Shown piece by piece: positions 38,999-47,708 of a DNA stretch of 64,000 nt. Source of the stretch: Verrucomicrobia bacterium IMCC26134 (lineage in GTDB: Bacteria > Verrucomicrobiota > Verrucomicrobiia > Opitutales > Opitutaceae); the NCBI GenBank assembly GCA_000972765.1, contig CP011265.1, forward strand, positions 620,001 to 684,000, given 5' to 3'. The position numbers and the translations under genes were made by a program. The notes under the pieces were generated by a model that worked only from the letters and a program-made list of their open reading frames with translations, had not been told where the DNA came from and did not search any database. The first letter of the stretch is position 1; each line of letters begins with the position of its first letter.

Positions 38999-39994
38999 TC
39001 AGCTCAGCTTTTTCACGGGCTTAACCTGGATCAATACATTCGCCACCGTGATCAGGCCTCCGCCTACGAGCAGGGGCCATGTCGATGTTTCGTTCGCGTA
39101 GTCGATGAGCGCCCAGGCGGATAAAATCGCAGGCAAAAAGAGCGCGAATACGGAACCGAAGATCGGCTCCGCGCAATACACCAGCCCCGCCTCGGTCGCA
39201 GTGATCTTTGGCTGCCAGGCGTTCATCAGGCCATACGCGCCGACGGTGCAAACAACGGTAAGCACCAACGTAAACCCGACCCAAAGCCCCGAGGTCCAAG
39301 GGGCGAGCAGGGCGGTCACGATTTCGCCGCTAGGGGCGAGCAAGACGAGCAACAAGGAGTAGATTGCCGCCTGCGTAATAAACATCGTGAGCGAGATACG
39401 TCCGGGCCGGTTTGCGGAGAACACCGGGCGTTCAAGCCACAGGATCTGGCCCATAAAAAAACATGAGGCGATGATCGTTTCGACTTCTCCTCGGCCCAGA
39501 TGCATTTCAGTCCAGTCGAAGCGACCGAGTATCGCCACGCCTGCAAGCACCAGTCCGCTGCATGTCCACACGACTAAGCCCGGATTCCTCTTTGAGCGAA
39601 GCGCTACAAATATTGGAATGAGGATCGCGTAGAATTGGGTAAGGAAAGCCGAGGTGGACGCTGCGGTATAGTGCATGCCATCGCACTGAAAGAGCATGCC
39701 GGCCGAGGAGAAAACTCCGAGACCGACACCTTGGTGCCATTCGCTGCGCCGAATGCCAGTCTTGATCAAGCCGCGCCATTGCCAGACGGCGAGCAGTGCT
39801 GCGGCGAGCGCAAAGCGGGGGGCCAGCACGTAGACGGTGACAAACCACGAACCCGCTGTCGGCGAGAGTTGCTCGTGGAGAAGCATCAACGCTTTGATCA
39901 GTGGAAAACTGAGACCCCAAAATGCAGTCGTTAACACCAGCAGGCTGAGCGCTCTAGAGCGTAAAGCGGCGGTAGTGTCGGCGGAGTTGATCAT
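38999..39994 (-). CDS. EamA/DMT-superfamily transporter
   Basis: A 331-residue membrane protein with ten hydrophobic segments in two EamA repeats. The opening LLVLTTAFWGLSFPLIKAL is the DMT signature, and the second repeat ends in YCAEPIFGSVFALFLP, typical of drug/metabolite exporters. A hydrophilic stretch between helices contains RSKRNPG. Substrate is unknown: amino acids, nucleosides and metabolites are all carried by relatives. It stands alone between cysA (convergent) and the RND operon. Confidence 0.88.
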   Translation of the reverse strand: MINSADTTAALRSRALSLLVLTTAFWGLSFPLIKALMLLHEQLSPTAGSWFVTVYVLAPRFALAAALLAVWQWRGLIKTGIRRSEWHQGVGLGVFSSAGMLFQCDGMHYTAASTSAFLTQFYAILIPIFVALRSKRNPGLVVWTCSGLVLAGVAILGRFDWTEMHLGRGEVETIIASCFFMGQILWLERPVFSANRPGRISLTMFITQAAIYSLLLVLLAPSGEIVTALLAPWTSGLWVGFTLVLTVVCTVGAYGLMNAWQPKITATEAGLVYCAEPIFGSVFALFLPAILSAWALIDYANETSTWPLLVGGGLITVANVLIQVKPVKKLS

Positions 39995-40108
39995 GCGGGA
40001 GTGTTGTAATTCATCCTAGTTGTCATGGGGTTGCCCGCACCAGTGAATTGTCCACTGAGTTATATTTAGTGACTCCGCTCACGGCCTTATGCGTCGCCGG
40101 ATACAGCG

Positions 40109-43100
40109 CTATGTCGCGGTGGCGGAGCGCTTGTTGGCCATGTAGTAGAGAACAGGCACAGCCATTCGGCTTATGAGCAGCGAGGCGATCTCGCCAAACA
40201 TGAGGCTGATCGCAAGGCCTTGGAAAATCGGGTCGGCTAGAATCACGCTCGCGCCAACGATGACCGCGAGAGCAGTCAGGAGCATGGGACGGAAGCGAAC
40301 CGCGCCTGCCTCAATCACGGCATCTCGCAGAGGCAATCCGTGGGCGCGGCGGAGCTCGATAAAGTCGACGAGGATGATGGAGTTTCGCACCACGATGCCC
40401 GCGCCAGCCATAAAACCTATCATTGAGGTGGCGGTAAAAAAAGCCCCCAGCGCCCAGTGCGCGGGCAGGATGCCAATGAGGGAAAACGGTATGGCGGCCA
40501 TCACTACCGGCGGCGTGATATAGCTCTTAAACCAACCGACCATGAGCATGGCGATAAGCACGAGCACTGCGGCGAAAGCCAAACCCAGGTCGCGGAAAAC
40601 CTCAAGGGTGACGTGCCATTCGCCGTCCCACTTGAGCGCGGGTCCAAGCTCATTGTCTGGCACGTTGAGATGAGTGATGGGTAATTTAGCGGAGCTGCCG
40701 CCAAAGTGGCGGGCATCGAGCCTCATCAAGGCGAGGTGCATCGGGATCATCGCGTAAGCCGGACTTTCGATTTCACCTGCAACGTCGGCAGTGACGTAGG
40801 TGACGGATTTCAGGTTTTTCCGGTAAAGGGAACGAAGACCGGAATCGGTGTGCAGGGTTACGAGCTCGGAGAGTGCGATGGCGGGAGCTTCCGGGTGGCT
40901 GGACGAGCGCACGCCGAGAGAGAGCAAGGCGTCCGGGCTGGAGCGGTCGGCGCGGGCGATTTCGAGCACGATGGGGACGTCTTCGCGTTCGGCCGGCAGG
41001 TGAAACAGGTCAATAGCGGAACCCTGCGTGCCGAGCGAGATCGTGCGGGCTATATCGGTCTGGGTGATGCCGTGAACGGCGGCTTTTTCCTGATCGACGA
41101 CGTAGCGGATTTTCGCCTGGTTGGCCTCCACATACCAATCGATATCAACCACGCCCTTGGTCTTTTCCATCAAGGTTCGGACCTCGCGGGCCAAGGCGAG
41201 GCGGGCGGTCTCTTCGGGGGCGTAGATCTCGGCAACGATGGATTGGAGCACAGGCGGCCCGGGCGGGACCTCGGCTACGGCCACGACCGCACCGTAGCGG
41301 GCTGCGATGGGTGTGACCAGCTGGCGGGTGCGCTTGGCAATGGCGTGACTCTGGTCGGTGCGGTCGCCCTTGGGCACAAGGTTCACCTGGATGTCGGCGA
41401 CATTTGGGCCGCGCCGCATAAAGTAATGGCGCACGAGGCCGTTGAAATTAAAGGGCGACGCCGTTCCTGCGTAGATCTGATAGTCGCGCACCTCTGGCTG
41501 GGTTCGGAGTGCTGAGGCCATTTCCTGGGCGATTCGGACGGTTTGTTCGAGAGTGGTGCCTTCGGGGGTGTTGAGGATGACTTGAAACTCCGACTTATTG
41601 TCGAAGGGCAGCATCTTGATCGTGACCGCACCAGTCAGCACGAACGCGATCGCGCCGAGCAGCAGGGCGACGATGCCTCCGAGAAAAGCCCATCTCCATG
41701 CCACCCGATCAAGCAACGGGGTCATAACCCGGTGGTAGAGACGGGTAAACCAGTCTGAAGGCACGTGATCGTGATCTGCGGTAGCGGCTTCAGGGCATTT
41801 CCCTGAGTTAATAAAAGATGCATCACTTGGGCCTTTTAAGGCGGAGCAATCGACTAGGTTGCTTTGTTTTGGGATACGGCGGCGCAGGACACGAACTGCG
41901 GCCCAAGGTGTGATAGTGAAGGCGATGGCTAGCGAAAATAGCATCGCGGCGGTCGAGCCGATCGGGATCGGACGCATGTAGGGGCCCATCAAGCCGCCGA
42001 CGAAGGCCATGGGTAGAATAGCCGCGATAACCGCCCACGTGGCGAGGATTGTGGGGTTGCCCACCTCGTCAACTGCCTCAAGCGCGACGCGCCCCAGATC
42101 TTTTCCAGCTGCACCCGGAAGGCGTAGATGACGGACGATGTTTTCAACTACGACGATCGCATCGTCCACCAGAATGCCGATGGAAAATATCAATGCGAAG
42201 AGCGTGATGCGGTTGAGGGTGTATCCGTAAAGGTAGAACACCAGCAAGGTCAGCGCCAGCGTGGTAGGAATGGCGAGCAGCACGATCAATGACTCGCGCC
42301 AGCCAAGGAAGAGCAGGATGAGCATGGCCACCCCGAAGACGGCGATGCTCATGTGGAGGAGGAGCTCGTTACTTTTCTCGGCGGCGGTGTGACCATAATC
42401 GCGCGTGATGCCGACCTCGACGTCGGAGGGAAGGAGGGTGCCGCGAAGGGCCTCGACCTTTGCAAGCACATGCTCGACTACGGTGATGGCGTTGGCGCCG
42501 GGACGCTTGGCTAAGCTGAGGGTGACGGCTGCTTCCAGTTCTCCGTCGCGCGCACCATGCAACACGATGTCGGCAGGCTCGGACGCGGTGTCGCGAATTT
42601 TGGCGACGTCCCGCAGGTGAACCGGCCGGCCGTCGAATACGCCCAGCACGATAGCTTCAATGTCGGTGACGTCATGCAGGAACGCACCGGTTTCGAGCAG
42701 GATTTCTCGGTTGGCGAAGGGGCGTGAACCTGCGGACTCGACTCGGTTAGTGGCTTGCAGGACGGGGGCGATTTGAGCGACGGTGAGATTGCGGGCGGAG
42801 AGCGCGGTTGGATCGAGTTCGACTCGGACGGCACGGCGGGCACCGCCTATAAGGGTTGTTTCGGCGACTTCGGGCACGGATTTGACGGCTTCCTCAATCT
42901 GAAGGGCGAGGCGGCGCAAGGTAAGATGATCCTGCGTGCGGCTGTGCAGGGTGAGGGCGAGGATGGGGACATCGTCGATGGTGCGCGGCTTTACCAAAGG
43001 GGCGGATGCGCCAGCCGGTATGCGGTCGGCGTTGGTCAGGAGTTTTTGGTTGAGGCGCACGAGCGCGCTTTCGATATCGGTGCCGACAAGGAAACGCACG

Positions 43101-43435
43101 ATGACCATGGATTGGCCGGGCGAGGATGTGCTGTAGAGGTATTCTACTCCGGGGATTTCCCAGAGGAGCTTTTCAATCGGGCGGGTCACGCGGTTCTCGA
43201 TCTCGGCAGGTGTTGCGCCTGGCATGGCGACGAACACGTCCACCATTGGAACCTTGATCTGCGGCTCCTCTTCGCGTGGCAGCTGGAGCACGGCGAAAAG
43301 ACCGAGTAGGATCGAGGCGATCACCGCGATGGGTGTAAGCTTAGATCCTACGGTGAAGGCGGCGAGACGACCAGCTATGCCGAACTTGGCCGGTATCTGT
43401 TCTGGGGACGAAAGGTGCGAATCATTTGGTTTCAC
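40109..43435 (-). CDS. RND-family efflux pump, inner-membrane permease
   Basis: A 1108-residue RND permease with twelve transmembrane helices and two large periplasmic loops. The helix-4 proton relay is seen in SIGILVDDAIVVVENIVRHL (two Asp), and the repeat-2 helix carries GFMAGAGIVVRNSIILVDF. PGATPAEIENRVTRPIE near residue 80 is the usual family mark. It begins with GTG overlapping the adaptor stop as GTGA. Helix 4 lacks the charged pattern of HME metal pumps, so a drug or solvent type (HAE-like) is more likely. No TolC-type gene is in the window. An ArsR protein likely controls it. Confidence 0.92.
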   Translation of the reverse strand: MKPNDSHLSSPEQIPAKFGIAGRLAAFTVGSKLTPIAVIASILLGLFAVLQLPREEEPQIKVPMVDVFVAMPGATPAEIENRVTRPIEKLLWEIPGVEYLYSTSSPGQSMVIVRFLVGTDIESALVRLNQKLLTNADRIPAGASAPLVKPRTIDDVPILALTLHSRTQDHLTLRRLALQIEEAVKSVPEVAETTLIGGARRAVRVELDPTALSARNLTVAQIAPVLQATNRVESAGSRPFANREILLETGAFLHDVTDIEAIVLGVFDGRPVHLRDVAKIRDTASEPADIVLHGARDGELEAAVTLSLAKRPGANAITVVEHVLAKVEALRGTLLPSDVEVGITRDYGHTAAEKSNELLLHMSIAVFGVAMLILLFLGWRESLIVLLAIPTTLALTLLVFYLYGYTLNRITLFALIFSIGILVDDAIVVVENIVRHLRLPGAAGKDLGRVALEAVDEVGNPTILATWAVIAAILPMAFVGGLMGPYMRPIPIGSTAAMLFSLAIAFTITPWAAVRVLRRRIPKQSNLVDCSALKGPSDASFINSGKCPEAATADHDHVPSDWFTRLYHRVMTPLLDRVAWRWAFLGGIVALLLGAIAFVLTGAVTIKMLPFDNKSEFQVILNTPEGTTLEQTVRIAQEMASALRTQPEVRDYQIYAGTASPFNFNGLVRHYFMRRGPNVADIQVNLVPKGDRTDQSHAIAKRTRQLVTPIAARYGAVVAVAEVPPGPPVLQSIVAEIYAPEETARLALAREVRTLMEKTKGVVDIDWYVEANQAKIRYVVDQEKAAVHGITQTDIARTISLGTQGSAIDLFHLPAEREDVPIVLEIARADRSSPDALLSLGVRSSSHPEAPAIALSELVTLHTDSGLRSLYRKNLKSVTYVTADVAGEIESPAYAMIPMHLALMRLDARHFGGSSAKLPITHLNVPDNELGPALKWDGEWHVTLEVFRDLGLAFAAVLVLIAMLMVGWFKSYITPPVVMAAIPFSLIGILPAHWALGAFFTATSMIGFMAGAGIVVRNSIILVDFIELRRAHGLPLRDAVIEAGAVRFRPMLLTALAVIVGASVILADPIFQGLAISLMFGEIASLLISRMAVPVLYYMANKRSATAT

Positions 43436-44466
43436 GGCTGAATCTCCACCACCTGGCCGTCTTTTAACGAGGCTGGGGAGGCAAGGATTACCGTTTCGCC
43501 AGCTTCCAGTCCCGCGGCGACGATCAGACGGCCCGATGTGATTCCAGAGGTTTTTACGAGGCGTAACTGGGCGCGTCCTGCGGTGACTACATAGACACGT
43601 TCCATCTGGCCTACGTTGCACACTGCATCGATGGGCACGGTGATCGCAGCCGATTCGCCTGCAGGCCAAAGAACACGGACAAAGTCACCGGAGCCGGTGT
43701 TACTAGCATCAGTCGGTAGCGATAGTTTGGCGAGGCGTGTGCGTGAAATCGGATCGGCGGCGGGTGAAAACTCAGTGAGAGTGCCATTGGTGGTGAACGC
43801 GCTAAGTTGCACGGATACGGAGGTGCCGATAACGATGTCAGGCAATGAGGCCGGCACTTCAACTTCAGCGCGAAGACCGCATTCGGCTTCGATGGCAAAA
43901 AGAGCCTCCCCGAGAGTAGCGAGGTCTCCGTTTTGGATATATTTACGGGTGATTATCCCTTGAAAAGGCGAGGTGACGCGGGTGTAACTCAGCAGGACCT
44001 CTGCTTCCTGCACGGCGGCCTCGGCGCCGCTACGATGGTCGGCCAAGGCTCGAACTGATTCACTGGTCACAACGCCTTTGGTGAGGAGTCCTGCCTCGCG
44101 TTCGTGGTCACGCACCGCCTGGCTGAGCACTGCTTGGGCTTGTTCGAGACGTGCGTTCAGTTCAGCTGCATTGATGGTTAGCAGTGGTTCGCCGGCGGCA
44201 ACGCGTCGTCCCAAAGTGAAATCAGCACCTATGATCGTCCCCATGATGCGGGCTGACACGATTGCATGGTCTGCAGGGCGCAATGTGCCTGCGACTGGTT
44301 GGTGGCGATGCACCTGGCGGAGTTCAGCGACGGCAACATGCACTGCGACTGGTGAGTTTTTACTCCCGTATTCCGGCGCATCAGAACGACTGCATCCTGA
44401 TGACAGCAACGCGAAGATCACGGCGACCCCCGCCCGCTGGGGAAATGATAGACGATAAAGGCTCAT
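43432..44466 (-). CDS. RND efflux periplasmic adaptor (membrane fusion) lipoprotein
   Basis: A 344-residue HlyD-type adaptor. The N-terminus has a lipoprotein signal (VAVIFALLSSGCSRSD, with Cys 25 as the lipid site). Next come a lipoyl half (VSARIMGTIIGADFTLGRRVAAGEPLL), a short coiled-coil hairpin of about 65 residues, and the second lipoyl half (YTRVTSPFQGIITRKYIQNGD). The beta-barrel and membrane-proximal domains end at GQVVEIQP. It bridges the RND pump encoded next to an outer-membrane channel. It starts at the base just before the DUF2892 gene ends. Confidence 0.92.
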   Translation of the reverse strand: MSLYRLSFPQRAGVAVIFALLSSGCSRSDAPEYGSKNSPVAVHVAVAELRQVHRHQPVAGTLRPADHAIVSARIMGTIIGADFTLGRRVAAGEPLLTINAAELNARLEQAQAVLSQAVRDHEREAGLLTKGVVTSESVRALADHRSGAEAAVQEAEVLLSYTRVTSPFQGIITRKYIQNGDLATLGEALFAIEAECGLRAEVEVPASLPDIVIGTSVSVQLSAFTTNGTLTEFSPAADPISRTRLAKLSLPTDASNTGSGDFVRVLWPAGESAAITVPIDAVCNVGQMERVYVVTAGRAQLRLVKTSGITSGRLIVAAGLEAGETVILASPASLKDGQVVEIQP

Positions 44467-44676
44467 CTATACGTTGTCCTTGGGGTTTTTTTTGACGAAG
44501 CCTATTTTACGCGCGAGCCATTCTGGCGGGCAGAAACCAGTGAAGGCAGACTGGATCAAGTTTAGTCCTATAAAGCAGGTAAAAAGCAGCCACCACGGGC
44601 TGACGAAATGAGCGAGCGCCACGCTTATCAGAATCATGATGCCGGCGAGAACACGGATAAAGGAGTCGGATTTCAT
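44467..44676 (-). CDS. DUF2892 (YgaP-like transmembrane) protein
   Basis: A 69-residue protein with two hydrophobic helices, residues about 8-23 and 27-44, and the family motif SAFTGFCPPEWLARKIG. DUF2892 domains are found alone or behind rhodanese domains (YgaP) and are tied to sulfur or metal stress loci; their role is unclear. It is the first gene of the minus-strand DUF2892-adaptor-RND unit, transcribed away from an ArsR gene with a palindromic operator between. Confidence 0.88.
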   Translation of the reverse strand: MKSDSFIRVLAGIMILISVALAHFVSPWWLLFTCFIGLNLIQSAFTGFCPPEWLARKIGFVKKNPKDNV

Positions 44677-44686
44677 ATTTGACTAA

Positions 44687-44723
44687 TTGAGTATATACTC
44701 AAATACTTGAAATTATGTCAAGT
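44687..44723. promoter_or_regulatory. Palindromic operator between the ArsR gene and the DUF2892-RND operon
   Basis: TTGAGTATATACTCAA at 44687-44702 is a perfect 16-bp palindrome. A second dyad, ACTTGA at 44705-44710 with TCAAGT at 44718-44723, follows at once. It lies in the short divergent gap, where an ArsR/SmtB repressor would control both directions. The palindrome is read directly; binding is inferred. Confidence 0.8.
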
Positions 44724-44741
44724 GTTTGTTTCCTCGCCGCC

Positions 44742-45077
44742 ATGGCCAAAAAGAATCGACCCTTGAGTGATGAAGCCCTCGTGCTGGTGGCGCGACGATT
44801 TGCGGTTTTGGCCGAGCCCATGCGACTGCGTTTGTTGCAGTCGTTGATGGCAGGTGAAAAATCAGTAGGAGTCGTGGCGGAAGGGACCGGCGGCACGCCG
44901 GCAAATATATCGCGTCATCTACAGACGTTGGCGGAGGCAGGAATGGTGAGCCGGCGCAAGGAGGGCTTGCAGGTGTTTTACGCTATCGCAGACCCGACGA
45001 TCTTTGAATTGTGCGAACTGGTGTGCGGGAGCATCGACCAGCAGATGCAGTCGCGGGCGAAAGCGTTCCAAAAGTAA
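44742..45077 (+). CDS. ArsR/SmtB-family transcriptional regulator
   Basis: A 111-residue winged-helix repressor. RRFAVLAEPMRLRLLQSLMAGEKSV and NISRHLQTLAEAGMVSRRKEGLQVFY (each read in parts) are the ArsR fold; the recognition helix lacks the CxC metal site of ArsR proper. A C-terminal LCELVCGS offers a Cys pair that could sense thiols or metals. An ATG at 44715 is in frame, but it lies inside the second dyad, so 44742 (MAKKNRPLSDEALVL) is preferred. It is divergent from the DUF2892-adaptor-RND genes, its likely targets. Confidence 0.87.
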   Translation: MAKKNRPLSDEALVLVARRFAVLAEPMRLRLLQSLMAGEKSVGVVAEGTGGTPANISRHLQTLAEAGMVSRRKEGLQVFYAIADPTIFELCELVCGSIDQQMQSRAKAFQK

Positions 45078-45082
45078 AGCCG

Positions 45083-45502
45083 TTACTTCAGCGCAAGCAA
45101 CACTGCGCCCAAGGCGATCAAGGTGCCTCCGAGCACGGTTTTTAAAGTAGGGATTTCATCCAAAAAAACCGCTGCGAAAACCAGAACGAATACCACGCTT
45201 AGCTTGTCGATCGGCGCGACCTTTGAGGCTTCGCCAAGTTGTAGCGCGCGAAAGTAGCATAGCCAGGATAGCCCAGTCGCGATACCGGATAAGACGAGGA
45301 AAAGCCAGGTTCGCTTCTAGAAGTCATACATGGCGCCGACTGGACCTGTCGCCAGCGAAACGCCCCAGGCAAAAACCAGAATCACGGTCGTTCGCACTGC
45401 GGTGGCCAGGTTGGCATCCACCCCCTTTACGCCGACCTTAGCGAGAATCGCGGTGATTCCGGCAAATACCGCGGCGAGTAACGACCACGCGAGCCAGTTC
45501 AT
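45083..45502 (-). pseudogene. EamA/DMT small transporter interrupted by an in-frame TAG
   Basis: From ATG at 45502 the frame gives MNWLAWSLLAAVFAGITAIL and continues as a typical five-helix half-size EamA protein (about 140 residues). A TAG at 45317-45319 stops it after residue 61, in GPVGAMYDF. Beyond it the same frame goes on without further damage as KRTWLFLVLSGIATGLSWLC, then GEASKVAPIDKLSVVF, and ends at 45083. So one base change, amber readthrough or a sequencing error explains the break. It starts 13 bases after the ClC gene on the same strand. Confidence 0.85.
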
Positions 45503-45515
45503 GGAGGACAGACTG

Positions 45516-46799
45516 TCACTTGGTGAGATGTTTCTGCAACCCATGAAGCTGCGCCGTGTAAATACCGGCGTGGCCGCTGAAGTAGTAACTAAAAAAACAG
45601 GCCACAGCAAAAAGAGGAGCGTGCGTCGCGCCAAAGAGTTCTATTCCCATCAAGGTGCACGCCAGGGGCGTGTTGCTCGCGCCGGCGAAGATTGCGATGA
45701 AACCCAGTCCTGCAGTCAAATCCACCGGCAATCCGAGGGGGCCGGCCATCACATTTCCCAAGGCGGCGCCTATAAAAAAGAGCGGAGTGACTTCTCCTCC
45801 TTTGAAACCGAACCCGAGAGTGATCGCGGTAAATGCCAGTTTCCAGAACCAACTCCAATGACCTGCGCCGCCGGCCCTGAAGACCGATGACAGAGTGACA
45901 TCGTTGTTGTCGGGGCTCCAGCTGCCCAGGCCAAGAAACTCTCTGGTGCCGAGTGCGTAGGTCATGGCGATGATCAGCGCAGCTCCGACGGCGGGTCGAA
46001 GCCAGAAAACCGTGATGTAGTGCTTGCTCCAGGCACTCACGCCATGCGTGGTGATGGAGAATAATCGGGCACACAGGCCAAACACCGCACCAGCCACTGC
46101 CACTTTGCTCATTACCGCGATATCCAGATGGCCGATCATGAAAGCACTCGCGGGTAGCGACGGCATGAGGGTGTAAACCGGATGAAGGATACCCCACGCA
46201 GCGCAGGTGCAGTCGCCGATGAAGGAGGCCAGCAGACAGGGCAAAATAAATTCGTAGCGGATCCGTCCGACGGTCAGCACCTCCAACGCAAAGATTGCTC
46301 CTGCGAGTGGCGTTCCGAAAACCGAACCGAAACCCGCCGCAACGCCGGCCATAAGCAAAAGACTGCGGTGCTGCATCGGAATGCGGAATACTCGCGCAAA
46401 GGCGCTCGCGATTCCGCCTCCCATTTGCACGGCTGTTCCTTCGCGTCCAGCCGACCCGCCGAAGAGATGGGTCACCAGAGTTGCTCCTAGCACGAGAGGC
46501 GTGATGCGCGCCGGCACACCGCCTCCCGGCTGGTGGATTTCGTCTATGAGCAAATTAGTGCCACGATCCGCGTTTTTACCGGCCGCATGGTAAACCCAGA
46601 CGATAACGATGCCTGCCATGGGAAGGAGCCATAATAACCAAGGGTGATCGAATCGCTTCACCGTCACCCATTCTAGTAAAAACAGGAAAAAAGCACTCGC
46701 CGACCCCGCCAGCACCCCCACGGGAGCGACTAGCAAGAACCACAAACTCAGCTGGCGAAGCGCGGCAGCGGTGGTGCGTAGGGCGGGTTGAGGTATCAT
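45516..46799 (-). CDS. ClC-family voltage-gated chloride channel/antiporter
   Basis: A 427-residue ClC protein with many hydrophobic helices. The selectivity-region motif appears as GGSAGREGTAVQMGG, with the gating Glu, and the second conserved block as GFGFKGGEVTPLFFIGAALGN. GVAAGFGSVFGTPLAGAIFALE is also typical. Such proteins exchange chloride (or fluoride) for protons. The start at 46799 (MIPQPALRTTAAALRQLS) is the only sensible ATG before the first helix. It heads a unit with the broken EamA gene. Confidence 0.92.
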   Translation of the reverse strand: MIPQPALRTTAAALRQLSLWFLLVAPVGVLAGSASAFFLFLLEWVTVKRFDHPWLLWLLPMAGIVIVWVYHAAGKNADRGTNLLIDEIHQPGGGVPARITPLVLGATLVTHLFGGSAGREGTAVQMGGGIASAFARVFRIPMQHRSLLLMAGVAAGFGSVFGTPLAGAIFALEVLTVGRIRYEFILPCLLASFIGDCTCAAWGILHPVYTLMPSLPASAFMIGHLDIAVMSKVAVAGAVFGLCARLFSITTHGVSAWSKHYITVFWLRPAVGAALIIAMTYALGTREFLGLGSWSPDNNDVTLSSVFRAGGAGHWSWFWKLAFTAITLGFGFKGGEVTPLFFIGAALGNVMAGPLGLPVDLTAGLGFIAIFAGASNTPLACTLMGIELFGATHAPLFAVACFFSYYFSGHAGIYTAQLHGLQKHLTK

Positions 46800-46928
46800 G
46801 GGCTGAAAAGGTGCTAATGAAATAATGGAAAGTGGCACATGTATTTTTTCGGCGCTTCGCAGCAGTTCCGGTGCTTGAGGATGATAAGCTTGTTGCCGTG
46901 CGACCATCACGCCACGTAGCTCTGCTGG

Positions 46929-47672
46929 ATGCTGCCTACCCAACAGGGTTCCATCCGCCTTTTCCGCTTCCTCGGCATCCAGGTCTATCTCCACTGGTCG
47001 TGGTTCTTCGTGGCGTTCTACACGGTCTCGACGCGTGGGGACCAATACAGTTCGCCCGTCTGGAACGTCGCCGAATACCTCGCCCTCTTCCTGCTCGTGC
47101 TCATGCACGAGTTCGGTCACTCGCTGGCCTGCCGCTCGACGGGTGGCCAGGCCGATCAGATCGTGCTTTGGCCGCTCGGGGGTGTCGCTTACGTAGCCCC
47201 GCCGCAGCGCCCCGGCGCACAACTCTGGAGCATCGCCGCCGGCCCTTTGGTCAATGCAATGCTCGTGCCGGTTTTCTACCTTGCTGTGCGTGTAGCCTTC
47301 GGGCGCGGACTCGACGAAACCCACCCCGACCTCTTCGAGTGTCTGCGCACTATCCAGTTCATCAACCTCGCTCTGCTAATCTTCAATATGCTGCCCGTCT
47401 ATCCGCTCGATGGCGGCCAGATCCTGCGGTCCGTGCTCTGGTATTTAGTGGGTCCGGCCAATAGCCTTATCGTCGCCACCGTGATCGGTTTTCTCGGCGG
47501 CGGCGCGCTCTTCGCCTACGGCCTCTATAATCGCTCCACTTGGAACATGGTCCTCGCCGGTTTTCTCCTCTTCAACTGCTGGAAATCCTTCCAATACGCC
47601 CGGCAACTACGCGCCCATCTGCGTAACATGCCGCCTGTCCCTCCTGCGGCCTTCACCACAACGGATTCCTAA
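46929..47672 (+). CDS. Site-2 protease (M50) family membrane metalloprotease
   Basis: A 247-residue intramembrane zinc protease homologue. The metal site is HEFGH in LLVLMHEFGHSLACRS, with the third ligand in NMLPVYPLDGGQILR. About six hydrophobic segments are present and there is no PDZ or CBS domain. It may cut membrane-anchored regulators. The opening GSIRLFRFLGIQVYLHWSWF is the usual start of the SpoIVFB-like class. The AAA ATPase gene begins 36 bases downstream on the same strand. Confidence 0.9.
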   Translation: MLPTQQGSIRLFRFLGIQVYLHWSWFFVAFYTVSTRGDQYSSPVWNVAEYLALFLLVLMHEFGHSLACRSTGGQADQIVLWPLGGVAYVAPPQRPGAQLWSIAAGPLVNAMLVPVFYLAVRVAFGRGLDETHPDLFECLRTIQFINLALLIFNMLPVYPLDGGQILRSVLWYLVGPANSLIVATVIGFLGGGALFAYGLYNRSTWNMVLAGFLLFNCWKSFQYARQLRAHLRNMPPVPPAAFTTTDS

Positions 47673-47708
47673 CTCGCGTTGTTGTTATTTTGAGATGATC
47701 ATGCCCAT

